Source: an uncultured Candidatus Entotheonella sp.
GTDB taxonomy: Bacteria > Tectomicrobia > Entotheonellia > Entotheonellales > Entotheonellaceae
NCBI GenBank assembly: GCA_951828535.1
Contig: OX639990.1
Coordinates: 1,723,300-1,787,299 of the forward strand
Direction: 5' to 3'
Length of the DNA stretch: 64,000 nucleotides
Shown piece after piece: positions 9,650-18,785 of this stretch. Position 1 is the stretch's first letter; the number at the start of each line of letters is the position of its first letter. The notes beneath the pieces were generated by a model. The model ran no database searches. It worked only from the letters and a program-made list of their open reading frames with translations, and had not been told where the DNA came from. Position numbers and translations under genes: made by a program.

Positions 9650-10828
9650 ATGCCCTGGAAAGAGACGTGCCCCATGGACCAACGCCGTGACTTCATCGAC
9701 GACTACCTGAGCGGCCGCTACACCAAGAAAGACCTGTGCATGCACTACGGCATCAGCAGACCCACCGGCGACAAGTGGATCGCGCGCTTCTTGAGCCGCG
9801 GCCGCGAGGGACTCTGCGAGCACTCACGGAGACCCCACGGGCACCCCGGCACCACCGCACCCGAGGTTGCCCAGCGCATCGTGGAGATGAAGCTCACCCA
9901 CCAGAGCTTCGGGCCCAAGAAGGTCATGGACCGCCTGCGAGCCGTGGAGCCCGATTGGCCATGGCCGGCCGACAGCACCGCCGGTGACATCCTCAAGCGA
10001 AACGGTCTGGTCAGGCCGAGGCGCAAGCGTCACCGCGTGCCCCCCGACCCGCGCGCCCTGGTTGCCTGCGATACCCCGGCACAGAGCTGGAGCGCCGACT
10101 TCAAGGGCGACTCCCGGCTCGGCAACGGCCAGCGCTGCTACCCGCTCACCCTTACTGACAACCACAGCCGCTTCATCCTGCAGTGCCGGGCGCTTCCCCG
10201 CATGACCACGGCTCATGTCAAGCCCTGGTTCGAGTGGGTGTTCCGCGACTACGGCCTCCCCGAGACCTTGCGCACCGACAACGGCCCGCCCTTTGCCTCA
10301 CTGGCCGCCGGAGGCTTGAGCCAACTCTCGGCCTGGTGGGTGCGCCTGGGCGTTCGACCGGAGCGCATCCGACCGGCCAAGCCGAGTGAAAACGGCCGTC
10401 ATGAGCGTATGCACCGCTCGCTGAAAGAAGCGGTGATCAGCCCGGCGTCCAGTACCCTGGCGGCGCAGCAGCGTCGCTTCGACGCCTTTGTCGAAGAGTT
10501 TAACTGGCAGCGTTCCCACGAAGCCCTGGGGCGTCTGACGCCCGGCAGCGTACATCACGTGTCGCCGCGTCCCTATCCCGCCAGGCTGCCGGCCATTGAC
10601 TACGACGCGGGGGCCGTCGTGCGGCGAGTCCGTCGCAAGGGTGAGTTCAAGTGGCGCGGTCGTTTGATCTATCTCTCTGAGGTACTGGCTAAAGAACCGA
10701 TCTCTCTGGTTGGTTGTGACAACGACTGCTTTGAGATTCGATACAGCTTTCATCTTCTCGGTTATCTATGTGACCGTACCCTTACGATTCGCCATGCGAA
10801 AGTGTGGCACATACGTGAGTCAAACTGA
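9650..10828 (+). CDS. IS481-family transposase
   Basis: 392 residues starting at ATG 9650 after AAGGAGGACGCCCCG. It has an N-terminal HTH (FIDDYLSGRYTKKDLCMHYG and SRPTGDKWIARF) and an rve core with Asp in SWSADFKGD, Asp in LRTDNGPPF and Glu in SENGRHERMHRSLKEA. The C-terminal strand-rich domain (FKWRGRLIYLSEVL) is typical of larger IS481 transposases. Its upstream region now contains the nested IS, which may have altered its expression. Confidence 0.9.
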   Translation: MPWKETCPMDQRRDFIDDYLSGRYTKKDLCMHYGISRPTGDKWIARFLSRGREGLCEHSRRPHGHPGTTAPEVAQRIVEMKLTHQSFGPKKVMDRLRAVEPDWPWPADSTAGDILKRNGLVRPRRKRHRVPPDPRALVACDTPAQSWSADFKGDSRLGNGQRCYPLTLTDNHSRFILQCRALPRMTTAHVKPWFEWVFRDYGLPETLRTDNGPPFASLAAGGLSQLSAWWVRLGVRPERIRPAKPSENGRHERMHRSLKEAVISPASSTLAAQQRRFDAFVEEFNWQRSHEALGRLTPGSVHHVSPRPYPARLPAIDYDAGAVVRRVRRKGEFKWRGRLIYLSEVLAKEPISLVGCDNDCFEIRYSFHLLGYLCDRTLTIRHAKVWHIRESN

Positions 10829-10835
10829 GTCAACC

Positions 10836-10880
10836 GTGTAAACCATGCTCCCGGTCTAATTTGTAAACCATGTTCCGGTT
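10836..10880. repeat. Tandem terminal repeats at the IS481 right end
   Basis: Two copies of a roughly 19-bp unit (GTGTAAACCATGCTCCCGG at 10836-10854 and a variant at 10862-10880) lie about 26 bases apart in the same orientation. Their inverse matches the repeat at 9597-9615. They are probably transposase-binding sites. Confidence 0.7.
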
Positions 10881-11016
10881 GCACAGGCTAGGGAGAGAGG
10901 GAAATCCAGGATGAGGACGACCTCGGCTGACCAGCTTTTGCTCATACCGAGGGCTGTGCTAGGATGCCGTCTTTGAAACGGCGCAGGCCACGAAATTGGG
11001 GTTGGGAGAAACGTCC

Positions 11017-11811
11017 ATGCTCATGGTGCTGTCGGCCGTCCTCTTGGGCGTCGTTGAGGGGCTGACGGAGTTTCTTCCGGTCTCGTCCACCGGACACATG
11101 ATCGTGGTCGGGCACCTGATCGACTGGCGCGGACCGCAGGCGGCAACGTTTCAGATATTCATTCAGTCAGGCGCCATCCTGGCGGTGGTGGGACTCTACA
11201 GGGACCGCTTCCGCAGTCTGCTGACGGGACGCCGGGAAAGCGAATTCGGGGGTAGCCGCGGGCTTCTGCTACTCGGCCTCACCACCCTGCCCGCCCTGGT
11301 ATGCGGCGCCGCAGCGCATGGCTTCATCAAACAGCACCTGTTCAACCCCGTCACCGTCGCCCTGGGGCTCGGCGTCGGCGGGGTGGCCATCCTGTTGATC
11401 GAGCGGTTTTGGGTGCGGCCTGGCCGCCACGGCCTGGGCGCCTTGCAATGGCGTGATGCGCTGCTGATCGGGCTGTTCCAGTGCCTGTCGCTGTGGCCCG
11501 GCGTATCACGCGCCGCGGCCACCATCATCGGCGGGCGCATCACTGGCCTCGAACGCCGTACGGCAACCGAATACTCCTTCCTCGCCGCCGTGCCGGTAAT
11601 GTTCGCCGCCATCGGCTACGACCTGCTGAAAAGCTGGCGGCACTTAGAACTCGAAAGCCTGCCGATCTTCGCCGTGGGCTTTGCCGTCGCCTGGTTGTCG
11701 GCGCGGCTGGCGGTCAAATTTTTCCTTCGCCTGCTCGGCAGCTACACCCTGGCGCCGTTCGGCTGGTATCGCCTCGTCGTGGCGGGCGCGGTCCTGCTGC
11801 TGTGGCGCTGA
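11017..11811 (+). CDS. uppP: Undecaprenyl-diphosphate phosphatase
   Basis: A 264-residue integral membrane protein of the BacA/UppP family, which dephosphorylates undecaprenyl pyrophosphate to recycle the lipid carrier for peptidoglycan and other envelope polymers; overexpression of family members can give bacitracin resistance. Both signature regions are present: GVVEGLTEFLPVSSTGH near the N-terminus and LWPGVSRAAATIIGGR in the second half, plus six or more hydrophobic segments. The second motif reads SRAAAT where SRSGAT is more usual. Start ATG follows GGGAGAAA. It lies directly downstream of the IS481 element. Confidence 0.93.
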   Translation: MLMVLSAVLLGVVEGLTEFLPVSSTGHMIVVGHLIDWRGPQAATFQIFIQSGAILAVVGLYRDRFRSLLTGRRESEFGGSRGLLLLGLTTLPALVCGAAAHGFIKQHLFNPVTVALGLGVGGVAILLIERFWVRPGRHGLGALQWRDALLIGLFQCLSLWPGVSRAAATIIGGRITGLERRTATEYSFLAAVPVMFAAIGYDLLKSWRHLELESLPIFAVGFAVAWLSARLAVKFFLRLLGSYTLAPFGWYRLVVAGAVLLLWR

Positions 11812-11839
11812 GCCGCAACCCCGGGGAGGATGGCAACGC

Positions 11840-12295
11840 ATGCCTTCAGATGAATTAAGCGACTTGGTGGACAGCGTGGAAGCGCTCTTGCACCAGCTCG
11901 ACGCCCTGCACGAAACGTACGGGTCGCCATTGGCGGAACTGGCCGCTATGGACTGGCGGGAATTGGGACGCCAAGGGCACCTCGCCGGCACGCCTCGGCT
12001 GGCCATCGAGCGCACCATCGAAGACGCCCGCAACGTGCTGAGCAGTGGGCGGGAGGCCCTCACCCTGGTGCTGAAACAAGCCGCGGACCCGGAAATGGTC
12101 GCCAACCCCGACCTGGATATCCCCGGTCGCCTGCGCGCGGCGGTCCGGCTCTATGCCGATACCCCCAACGACATGCGCAACCGCTGCCAACGCCTGACCA
12201 CCTGGCTGACGGCCATTGCCCAAGCCCAGCAGCAGGCCGGGGCGCCGCCGCTGACGGACCGGATTACTTGGCCGCACACGACGACGGAATCGTAA
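11840..12295 (+). CDS. Hypothetical protein, mostly helical
   Basis: A 151-residue soluble, acidic, helix-rich protein with no recognised domain or signal peptide. The ATG at 11840 follows GGGGAGGATGG and lies 28 bp after the uppP stop, so it is probably cotranscribed with uppP. It precedes a second small unknown gene and the large KAP-domain gene, all on the same strand. Codon usage is like that of its neighbours. Confidence 0.6.
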   Translation: MPSDELSDLVDSVEALLHQLDALHETYGSPLAELAAMDWRELGRQGHLAGTPRLAIERTIEDARNVLSSGREALTLVLKQAADPEMVANPDLDIPGRLRAAVRLYADTPNDMRNRCQRLTTWLTAIAQAQQQAGAPPLTDRITWPHTTTES

Positions 12296-12333
12296 CGGAA
12301 CGGCGACCTGGAAATGGTGTCGAAACAGGTGGG

Positions 12334-12585
12334 ATGCAAATCATGGCGCCGCGAAAAGACCGACTGGTAACCGCCAAGTACCTGAGCGATTGGACCCTCG
12401 TGCGCTTGCCCGACGGCCAAGTCGGGGTTCTCACCAAACAAGGCGGCGGTTGCCGGGTGACCTTCGCCACCCGAAGCGGCGTCGCGGTATCGCCCGATAC
12501 GGAACTCGAAGTCATCAAGCACCCCGCCGAACTGGCTATGGAAGCCTTGAAGAGGTACAACACCACCGGAAAGTACAACCCGTGA
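12334..12585 (+). CDS. Small hypothetical protein
   Basis: About 83 residues from ATG 12334; an ATG three codons later (12343) is an equally plausible start. The sequence alternates predicted beta strands (TAKYLSDWTLVRLPDGQVGVL) and a short helix (PAELAMEALKRYN), suggesting a small beta-barrel or SH3-like domain; no family was recognised. It ends 50 bp before the original start codon of the interrupted KAP gene, so the two may have formed one transcript. Confidence 0.5.
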   Translation: MQIMAPRKDRLVTAKYLSDWTLVRLPDGQVGVLTKQGGGCRVTFATRSGVAVSPDTELEVIKHPAELAMEALKRYNTTGKYNP

Positions 12586-12742
12586 TTTAACCCTCCAGAT
12601 TCTGTTTTGCCCCTTCGACCCGCGAGGATGCCGGTATGGCCGAACTGAACAGGCTACGCGATCCCCGGTTTCCCTCTCTGCCAACATGACTGAGACATCG
12701 GGACCCCTTTGAATTACTGTAGGGCGGTGGAGGTGTAACCCG

Positions 12743-13225
12743 ATGAACTCAGAGAGAGTCCCGATAACATTGAATGAGATTCCCTATTCGTCCCTGGGGG
12801 TCGAGGAGCGTAGCGACGAGGCCCCCAGGGACGGCCGCGCCGGAGCGACGCCTGACCCGGAGGTCGTGGCCAAGCCGAAACGGCGCCAGTTCACCGCGGA
12901 GTATCGGCTGCGGACCCTTGAGGAGGCCGATCGCTGCACACAGCCCGGCGAAGTGGGTCGCCTGCTTCGCCGCGAGGGGCTCTACAGCTCTCATCTGGCG
13001 ACTTGGCGAAAGGCGCGACGAAAGGGCTCCTTGCGGGAGTTGGCCTCGAAGAAGCGCGGCGCGAAACCGGCCGAACGCAACCCGCTGGATGCGAAAGTGC
13101 AAATGCTCGAAGCGAAAGTGGCACGCCTGGAACACGAGTTGCACACCGCGCACACGATCCTGGACGTGCAGGGAAAAGTTGCCGGGCTGCTGGGATTGAA
13201 CCTCGAACACGAAACGCGCTCCTGA
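12743..13225 (+). CDS. IS3-family transposase OrfA (copy 2)
   Basis: Identical to the 160-residue OrfA of copy 1: HTH region then leucine-heptad coiled coil. The stop overlaps the orfB start by one base. Confidence 0.9.
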   Translation: MNSERVPITLNEIPYSSLGVEERSDEAPRDGRAGATPDPEVVAKPKRRQFTAEYRLRTLEEADRCTQPGEVGRLLRREGLYSSHLATWRKARRKGSLRELASKKRGAKPAERNPLDAKVQMLEAKVARLEHELHTAHTILDVQGKVAGLLGLNLEHETRS

Positions 13226-14226
13226 TGGCGGCCCAATCGCTGGCAGAGCAGGTCGGCATCGTGCCGGCGTGCCGGGCGCTGGGCGTGTCGCGGGCGACTT
13301 TCTACCGTCGTCAGAGGTCAACTCCCGGGCACCAGCAGCCCCGTTCAACGCCCGCCCGGGCACTGTGTGACGCCGAGCGCGAGCAGGTCCTCGATATGCT
13401 CGCCTGTCCACGCTTCGTTGATCGTGCGCCGGCGGAGGTGGTGGCAACACTGCTCGACGAAGGCTACTACCTGTGCTCGGAGCGCACCATGTATCGGATC
13501 CTGGCCACCAACCAGCCGGTCCGCGAGAGACGCGATCAGCGTGTGCACCCCCAGTACGCCAAACCCGAACTGGTGGCCACGGCCCCGAACCAGACCTGGT
13601 CCTGGGATATAACCAGACTGCTGGGGCCGACCAAGTGGACGTACTTCTACCTCTACGTGATGCTCGACATCTTCAGCCGCTACGCGGTCGGCTGGATGGT
13701 CGCCGACCGGGAGAACTCGGCGCTGGCTGCCAGTCTCATCGAAGAGACCTGCCACAAACAAGGTGTCCGGCCCCAGGTCCTCACCTTGCACTCCGACCGC
13801 GGGGCGCCGATGACGAGCAAGTGCACCGCGCAACTGCTCGCCGACCTCGGGGTCACGCGCTCGCTGAGCCGCCCCCAGGTCTCCGATGACAACCCGTTTT
13901 CCGAGGCGCAGTTCAAGACCCTGAAGTACCACCCAGGCTTCCCCGGGCGGTTCCACAACATCACCGCCGCCATCGCCTTCTGTCGAACGTTCTTCCCTTG
14001 GTACAACACCGAGCATCGACATGGCGGCATTGCCATGCTCACCCCGGACGATGTCCATCACCATCGAACCGAGAGCGTGCTGCGCAGGCGCGGGCGGACC
14101 CTTCAAACCGCCTGGGCCCGTCATCCCGAGCGCTTCGTTCGAGGCATCCCAAAGCCAGACCCCCTACCCGAATCGGTCTGGATCAATCCACCCGTGACAT
14201 CCACAACAGGAGAAACTACTCAGTAA
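13225..14226 (+). CDS. IS3-family transposase OrfB (copy 2)
   Basis: Identical to the 333-residue OrfB of copy 1 with the complete DDE triad (WSWDITRL, LHSDRG, NPFSEAQF). A reading frame antiparallel in function but on the same strand runs out of the 3' part of this gene, across the right end of the element, into the interrupted KAP gene. Confidence 0.92.
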   Translation: MAAQSLAEQVGIVPACRALGVSRATFYRRQRSTPGHQQPRSTPARALCDAEREQVLDMLACPRFVDRAPAEVVATLLDEGYYLCSERTMYRILATNQPVRERRDQRVHPQYAKPELVATAPNQTWSWDITRLLGPTKWTYFYLYVMLDIFSRYAVGWMVADRENSALAASLIEETCHKQGVRPQVLTLHSDRGAPMTSKCTAQLLADLGVTRSLSRPQVSDDNPFSEAQFKTLKYHPGFPGRFHNITAAIAFCRTFFPWYNTEHRHGGIAMLTPDDVHHHRTESVLRRRGRTLQTAWARHPERFVRGIPKPDPLPESVWINPPVTSTTGETTQ

Positions 14227-14441
14227 ATCGCAGTCGTCAGTGTCTCAAAGTCGTTGACAGGTTCCGGTTTCTGGTATGGAGATTGCCGTGGCTTGTGCTC
14301 TCGCTCCTGCTGGGCGCAGCCGCGTTCTTCGGCGCGATACTGCAGCCACCAGCGCCTGATCCGTCTGGACCGCCACCCGACACCTTTCTTGACTGGCTTC
14401 AACGCCCAATTGAGCGTAATCCGCATCTGCGGTTCCCCTTC

Positions 14442-16202
14442 ACTTCCAACACTGTCCACTCAGTGGCGTTCTCAGCCAATGGTCGCACAGGATTGGTGGT
14501 GGGGGAAAATGGCATGATCCTCAGGACGGCAGATGGTGGAGTGACCTGGACAGTCTGCAGAGGCCATACCATGCAAACTCTCAACTCAGTGGCAATCACT
14601 GCCGATGGTCGCACGGGATTGGTCGTGGGGGAAAACGGCATGATCCTCGGGACTGAGGATGGCGGAGACACCTGGACAGTCCGCAGAAGTGACACCTTGC
14701 AGACTCTCAACTCGGTGGCAATCGATACCACTGGACGATCGGGACTGGCTGTGGGAACGCGCGGCACGATCCTCAAGACGGCCGATGGGGGTGACACTTG
14801 GACGAGGCTCAGAAGCGACGCCTGGGAAGAACTCAATTCGGTGGCAATCAGCGTCGACGGGCAGATGGGTCTGATTGTAGGGAAAAGCGGTAGTATTTTC
14901 AGAACGTTGGACGGTGGTGAAACGTGGACTTCACCCACAAACGGCGTATCGGAAGATCTCCATTCGGTAGCGATTATTGCCGACGAGCACACAGGCTTGG
15001 CTGTGGGGACGCGTGGCACAATCCTCAAGACTCGAAACAACGGCAACACCTGGACAGCACTAACAAGCGATACCTGGAAAGACCTGACATCCGTGGCAAT
15101 GGCCGCCGATGGCAGAACGGGTCTGGCGGTGGGAGAAATGGGGTTGATCCTCAAGACTTCAAACGGCGGCGACACCTGGACAGAACAGACCGTCGCCACC
15201 TTGAGAGACCTCACCTCAGTGGCGATCAGCGCCGATGGCCGTACGGGCTTGGTCGTGGGGAAGCACGGTACGATTCTCGCGATGTCGGACGATGGCAGCA
15301 CCTGGAAAACACGCACGGGTGATGTCTGGGAACACCTCAATTCCGTTGCAATTAGTGCTGATGGGCGCACAGCGTTGGCAGCGGGAGCGCGTGGATTAAT
15401 CCTCAATACGGCAGACGGCGGCAACACGTGGACGGCGCGCCACACCGGCAGCTCGAAATATTTCTATTCGGCGGCGATCAGTGCTGATGGACGCACGGGT
15501 CTAGTTGTTGGGGCGGGCGGTACAATTCTCAACACGTCGGATGCAGGTGACACCTGGACGGCACTTCCAAGCCACGCCTCGGTTGGTATCACATCAGCAG
15601 CAATCAGTGCCGATGGCCTTACGGGCTTAGCCGCGAAACGCAACCTTGCCATTCTCAAGACGACGGACGGAGGCAGTTCTTGGACAAACCACTATTCCGG
15701 CACTTGGGAAGACCTCAGTTCGGTGGCAATCAGTGCTGATGGAAACACGGGGTTGGCGGTGGGGATAAACGGCACGATCGTCAAGACGGCGGACGGCGGC
15801 GACACCTGGACGGCACGCATTAGCGGCACGTCTGAATACCTCAATTCGGTGGCAATCAGTGCCGATGGGCACACTGGATTAGTCGTTGGGTGGAGCGGCA
15901 TCATCCTCAAAACAAAAGACGGGGGCGACACCTGGACCGCGCTCACAAGCGATACCTCGGGAAACCTCACCTCGGTGGCAATCAGTGCCGATGGGCACAC
16001 TGGATTAGCCGTTGGATGGAACGGCATCATCCTCAAAACAAAGAATGGGGGCGACGCTTGGACCACGCTCACAAGCAGTACCTCGGAAAACCTCGACTCA
16101 GTGGCAATCGGTGCCGATGCCCGCACCGGCCTAGCTGTTGGATCGGGTGTCATCCTCCTTACTACCGATGCGGGAGAAACATGGAGGCGGCTAAACGCCG
16201 GG
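14442..16202 (+). repeat. 14 tandem 126-bp repeats encoding YCF48/BNR-type blades
   Basis: 1761 bases, that is 14 units of 42 codons with the last one codon short. The consensus unit reads LNSVAISADGRTGLAVG, then xxGTILKTxDGGDTWT. Each carries an Asp-box (SxDxGxTW-like: T-A-D-G-G-D-T-W). Such blades build beta-propellers; 14 is exactly two seven-bladed propellers. Units are diverged at the DNA level, so this is an old array and not a recent slippage product. Confidence 0.92.
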
Positions 16203-18377
16203 GACGATTATCAGAAGTATCCGGCACCGTGGACTTGGATCGTCTTCACGCTCGCTGCCCTAGCGCTCCTTCCAGTATTTCGATCGCCACTACCACCGCC
16301 GCCGATCACAAGTATCTCAGATCATCTTGCTTCTGACCGACCGGTCGAAGATAGCGATCCAGATCCTCTTCAGCGTCGGTCCATTGCCAATGTGTTGTCG
16401 CGTTTCTTGCGCAATGAGAATACCGAACCCCCCATAACCATCGCGATCACCGGCAACTGGGGGGAAGGCAAGAGTTCATTGATGAACCTTCTACAGGCAT
16501 ATTTGAGGAAGCACGGAACCAGGACCGTGTGGTTTAACGCTTGGCATCACCAGAAGGAACAGCACCTGTTCGCGGCTCTGTTGCATGCCGTACGTGACCA
16601 GGCGATTCCTTCTGTCTGGACGTTTCATGGTCTGAGTTTCCGTTGTCGTCTTGTCTTGTCGCGGGCACGGCGTCATAAAGTGTGGTTGATGATTGTTATG
16701 GTTGCTATGGTACCTATTGTCTCGCAAGCCATTGAGCTGGTTACAGACACCGATTGGGCGATCGCCACCATCCAATCCGTACCATTCTTGAACGCCGTCT
16801 CCTCAGCTTTCAAACTGATCACTGACGGAACAATCACCGCTATCGAACAGTTCATGTCATCTTTCCTAGGTATCGCCGTCCGAATTCCAGACAGCGCGGC
16901 ACCACTTACTGCCCTCACTTTTGTTCTCTTTTCTGCATTTCAAGCCTGCGTTGCAAGTCTGAAACGATCAGGTGTCAACCCAGGCCGGCTAATGGCGGCG
17001 GCCTCTGGTGCCTTTCGTGTCAAGGCATTCAGCTCGCAACTCGGATTTCGTCACCGCTTCCGCGAAGCCTTTCAGGAGGTTGTCGAGGGAATGCGTCCCC
17101 AAACGTTGCTGATTCTAGTCGATGACCTCGACCGGTGTCGGCCCGAGCAGGTGGTGGAGACGCTTGAGGCGATAAACTTCCTGGCCAATGCTGGACCCTG
17201 CTATGTCGTGATGGGCATTGCGCCGGAACAGGTTATGTACTGCGTCGGGCTCGGCTTCAAGGAGATCGCCGCGGAGATGGCAGAATCACCCTGTGACCAC
17301 CAGGATCCAGAGGTTTGGGCGCGTGCGAAACGACGTGAATACGCCCGTAACTATCTAGAAAAACTGATAAACATCGAGGTGCCCATCCCGAAGTTGACCG
17401 ACGAAGACGCCAGCAAATTCGCCGAACCTGCGAAGTCCAACGAAGGTCCTTCGGAATTTGCCAGGACTCCTTGGCATTTCGTCAGAAGGCTTGGGAGCTT
17501 CGTAGGTGCGCTATTTTTCTTGGGTGCAGGCATTTATGTTGCCGCAAGCATGTACCACAATATGGCACCGTCAACGGATCAAGGAGAGAGACTTGCTATC
17601 GTTCCACCGCCTCCCGTTTCTCCACCACAACCCGGCCCCACCTCTGCCCCGGATGAGGAATCGGCTCCTCAGCCCCCAGAACCAAGCGAGGACGGCAACG
17701 GCCTTTTCCGCCCTGGCGCCGATGACCGAATTCTTTGGTGGATTCCGCTGTCAACCGGACTGTTGGCCCTTGCCGCACTGGTGGCCATCACGATGTATGC
17801 CTGGCGTCGGCAGGGGGATCGTATCCAAGATTCACCCACCTTCACCAAAGCCCTGCATATATGGCATCCGTTGGTACGAGCTAGGACGAATTCGCCGCGT
17901 CAGATGAAACGGTTTATCAATCGGGTCCGCTATCTTGCCATGGTGCCCAACACGACGCCTGACGGCCCCTCTCAACAGCCAAGCGAGTCTCTGATCGTCG
18001 CGCTCGCTGCTCTGCAAAGTCTCAGTAGAGACATGTCGGCGGGAGATGAGGAGCAAGCCCTGCCACTGGATCTGGCGCGTATTTTGGCAGCCCCATTATC
18101 TCTCTTGACTGATAACACCAGCGCAGTTATTCACCGTTGGCTGGGCAGAATACTCGAAGAACAAGAACAGAAACGGATTCAGGCGACGATTCTCACGGCA
18201 CTCGTCAAACACCGCGGCGAATTTCCAGACGAGACCGTGACAGAGGAAATTCTATCGCAGTTCCACAAGATGGCCTTGGGCATTGTGGCGCGCTGAACCA
18301 GTTTGGAGTTGCACGTTGTCATCGCCGGGAAATTTAAGGTAAGACGAGGATAAGAAGCACCAGATGGGAGAAAAGAC

Positions 18378-18771
18378 ATGAGGAAACGTATGCATCACAT
18401 TCACGGCGCTATCGGCGCAGGCCGACAGGCTGCCTTGCCCGGCCGGCACCGAACCCTTTACGGAATACCGGCTTTTCTTCGGACGTAGCCAGGGGAATAT
18501 CGAAGTGGTGAGCGATGCAGCCTGGCAGGCGTTTCTCGCTGACGAGATCACGCCGCGGTTTCCCGACGGATTAACCGTCCTGGACGCCGCGGGACAATGG
18601 CGGGAGGGGTCCGGCATGATCGTGCGGGAACGAACGAAGCTGCTGCTTATCCTGGCAAAACCGGAGGCCGACGGGATGCGGCGGACGGAGGAGATTGCGG
18701 AAGCGTACAAACGCGCGTTCGGCCAGGAGTACGTTCTGCGTGCCATCACGGCGGCATGCGTGTCGTTTTAG
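18378..18771 (+). pseudogene. DUF3574 family protein, damaged 5' end
   Basis: From about 18397 to 18771 one frame encodes a DUF3574-like protein: a signal-peptide-like end (TFTALSAQA), CPAGTEPFTEYRLFFGRS, then SDAAWQAFLADEITPRFPDG and GMRRTEEIAEAYKRAFGQE. The ATG after GGGAGAAAAGAC at 18378 is in another frame and meets TAG near 18486. In the DUF3574 frame a TGA lies at 18379-18381 and no ATG, GTG or TTG follows until GTG 18505, inside the conserved domain. The start and most of the signal peptide therefore seem lost through an indel. The family consists of small exported proteins of unknown function. Confidence 0.6.
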
Positions 18772-18785
18772 GACGCCAAGTGCCG

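Larger units (their letters stand above)
8083..10881 (+). mobile_element. IS481-family element, left end split by another IS
   Basis: The right end carries two copies of a terminal repeat (10836-10854 and 10862-10880). On the left, the inner repeat is at 9597-9615, but the outer repeat is in two pieces: AACCGGTAACATCC at 8084-8097 and TTTACAC from 9584. Removing the element at 8098-9579 together with one copy of its ATCC duplication restores a left end that aligns with the double repeat at the right. The transposase gene at 9650-10828 is intact. Outer boundaries are approximate to a few bases. Confidence 0.72.
12672..14266 (+). mobile_element. IS3-family insertion sequence, copy 2
   Basis: Appears identical over 1595 bp to 6403-7997. 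It sits inside codons 12-13 of the KAP-domain gene. GTTT lies immediately outside both edges (12668-12671 and 14267-14270), and the longer string CCGGTTTC recurs at 12665-12672 and 14264-14271, so a short target duplication is well supported. The element is in the same orientation as the gene it interrupts. Confidence 0.93.
12636..18296 (+). pseudogene. Membrane protein with 14 YCF48/BNR repeats and a KAP P-loop NTPase, interrupted by IS3 copy 2
   Basis: ATG at 12636 (after GCGAGGA) encodes 12 residues ending at 12671. The IS then intervenes and the same frame resumes at 14271. Excising 12672-14270 restores an uninterrupted gene of about 1353 residues. Order in the restored protein: a membrane segment (LVLSLLLGAAAFFGAIL); 14 repeats of 42 residues (14442-16202); a second membrane segment (16229-16275); and a KAP-family NTPase with Walker A GNWGEGKSS (16452-16478), VWFNAWHHQKEQ, internal hydrophobic segments near 16681-16740 and 16906-16950, and Walker B LLILVDDLDRC (about 17118). 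Two more membrane segments (about 17494 and 17740) and a SPRQMKRFINRVRYL tail follow. The repeats are inferred to be outside the cytoplasm and the NTPase inside. KAP NTPases are membrane-associated ATPases, some acting in phage exclusion. The downstream part stays open through the IS junction, so a truncated or altered product is possible. Confidence 0.8.

Noticed and set aside
13998-14266. Start of the KAP protein inside the IS
   Set aside because: This part only reads orfB out of frame; the true start is the ATG at 12636 before the element.
14442-16202. Tandem 126-bp repeats as a CRISPR or non-coding satellite
   Set aside because: Period is a multiple of three, units keep an open frame and a conserved Asp-box, and there are no spacers.
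18505-18771. GTG 18505 as a genuine start for the DUF3574 protein
   Set aside because: Conserved residues continue in frame upstream of it and no ribosome site precedes it.
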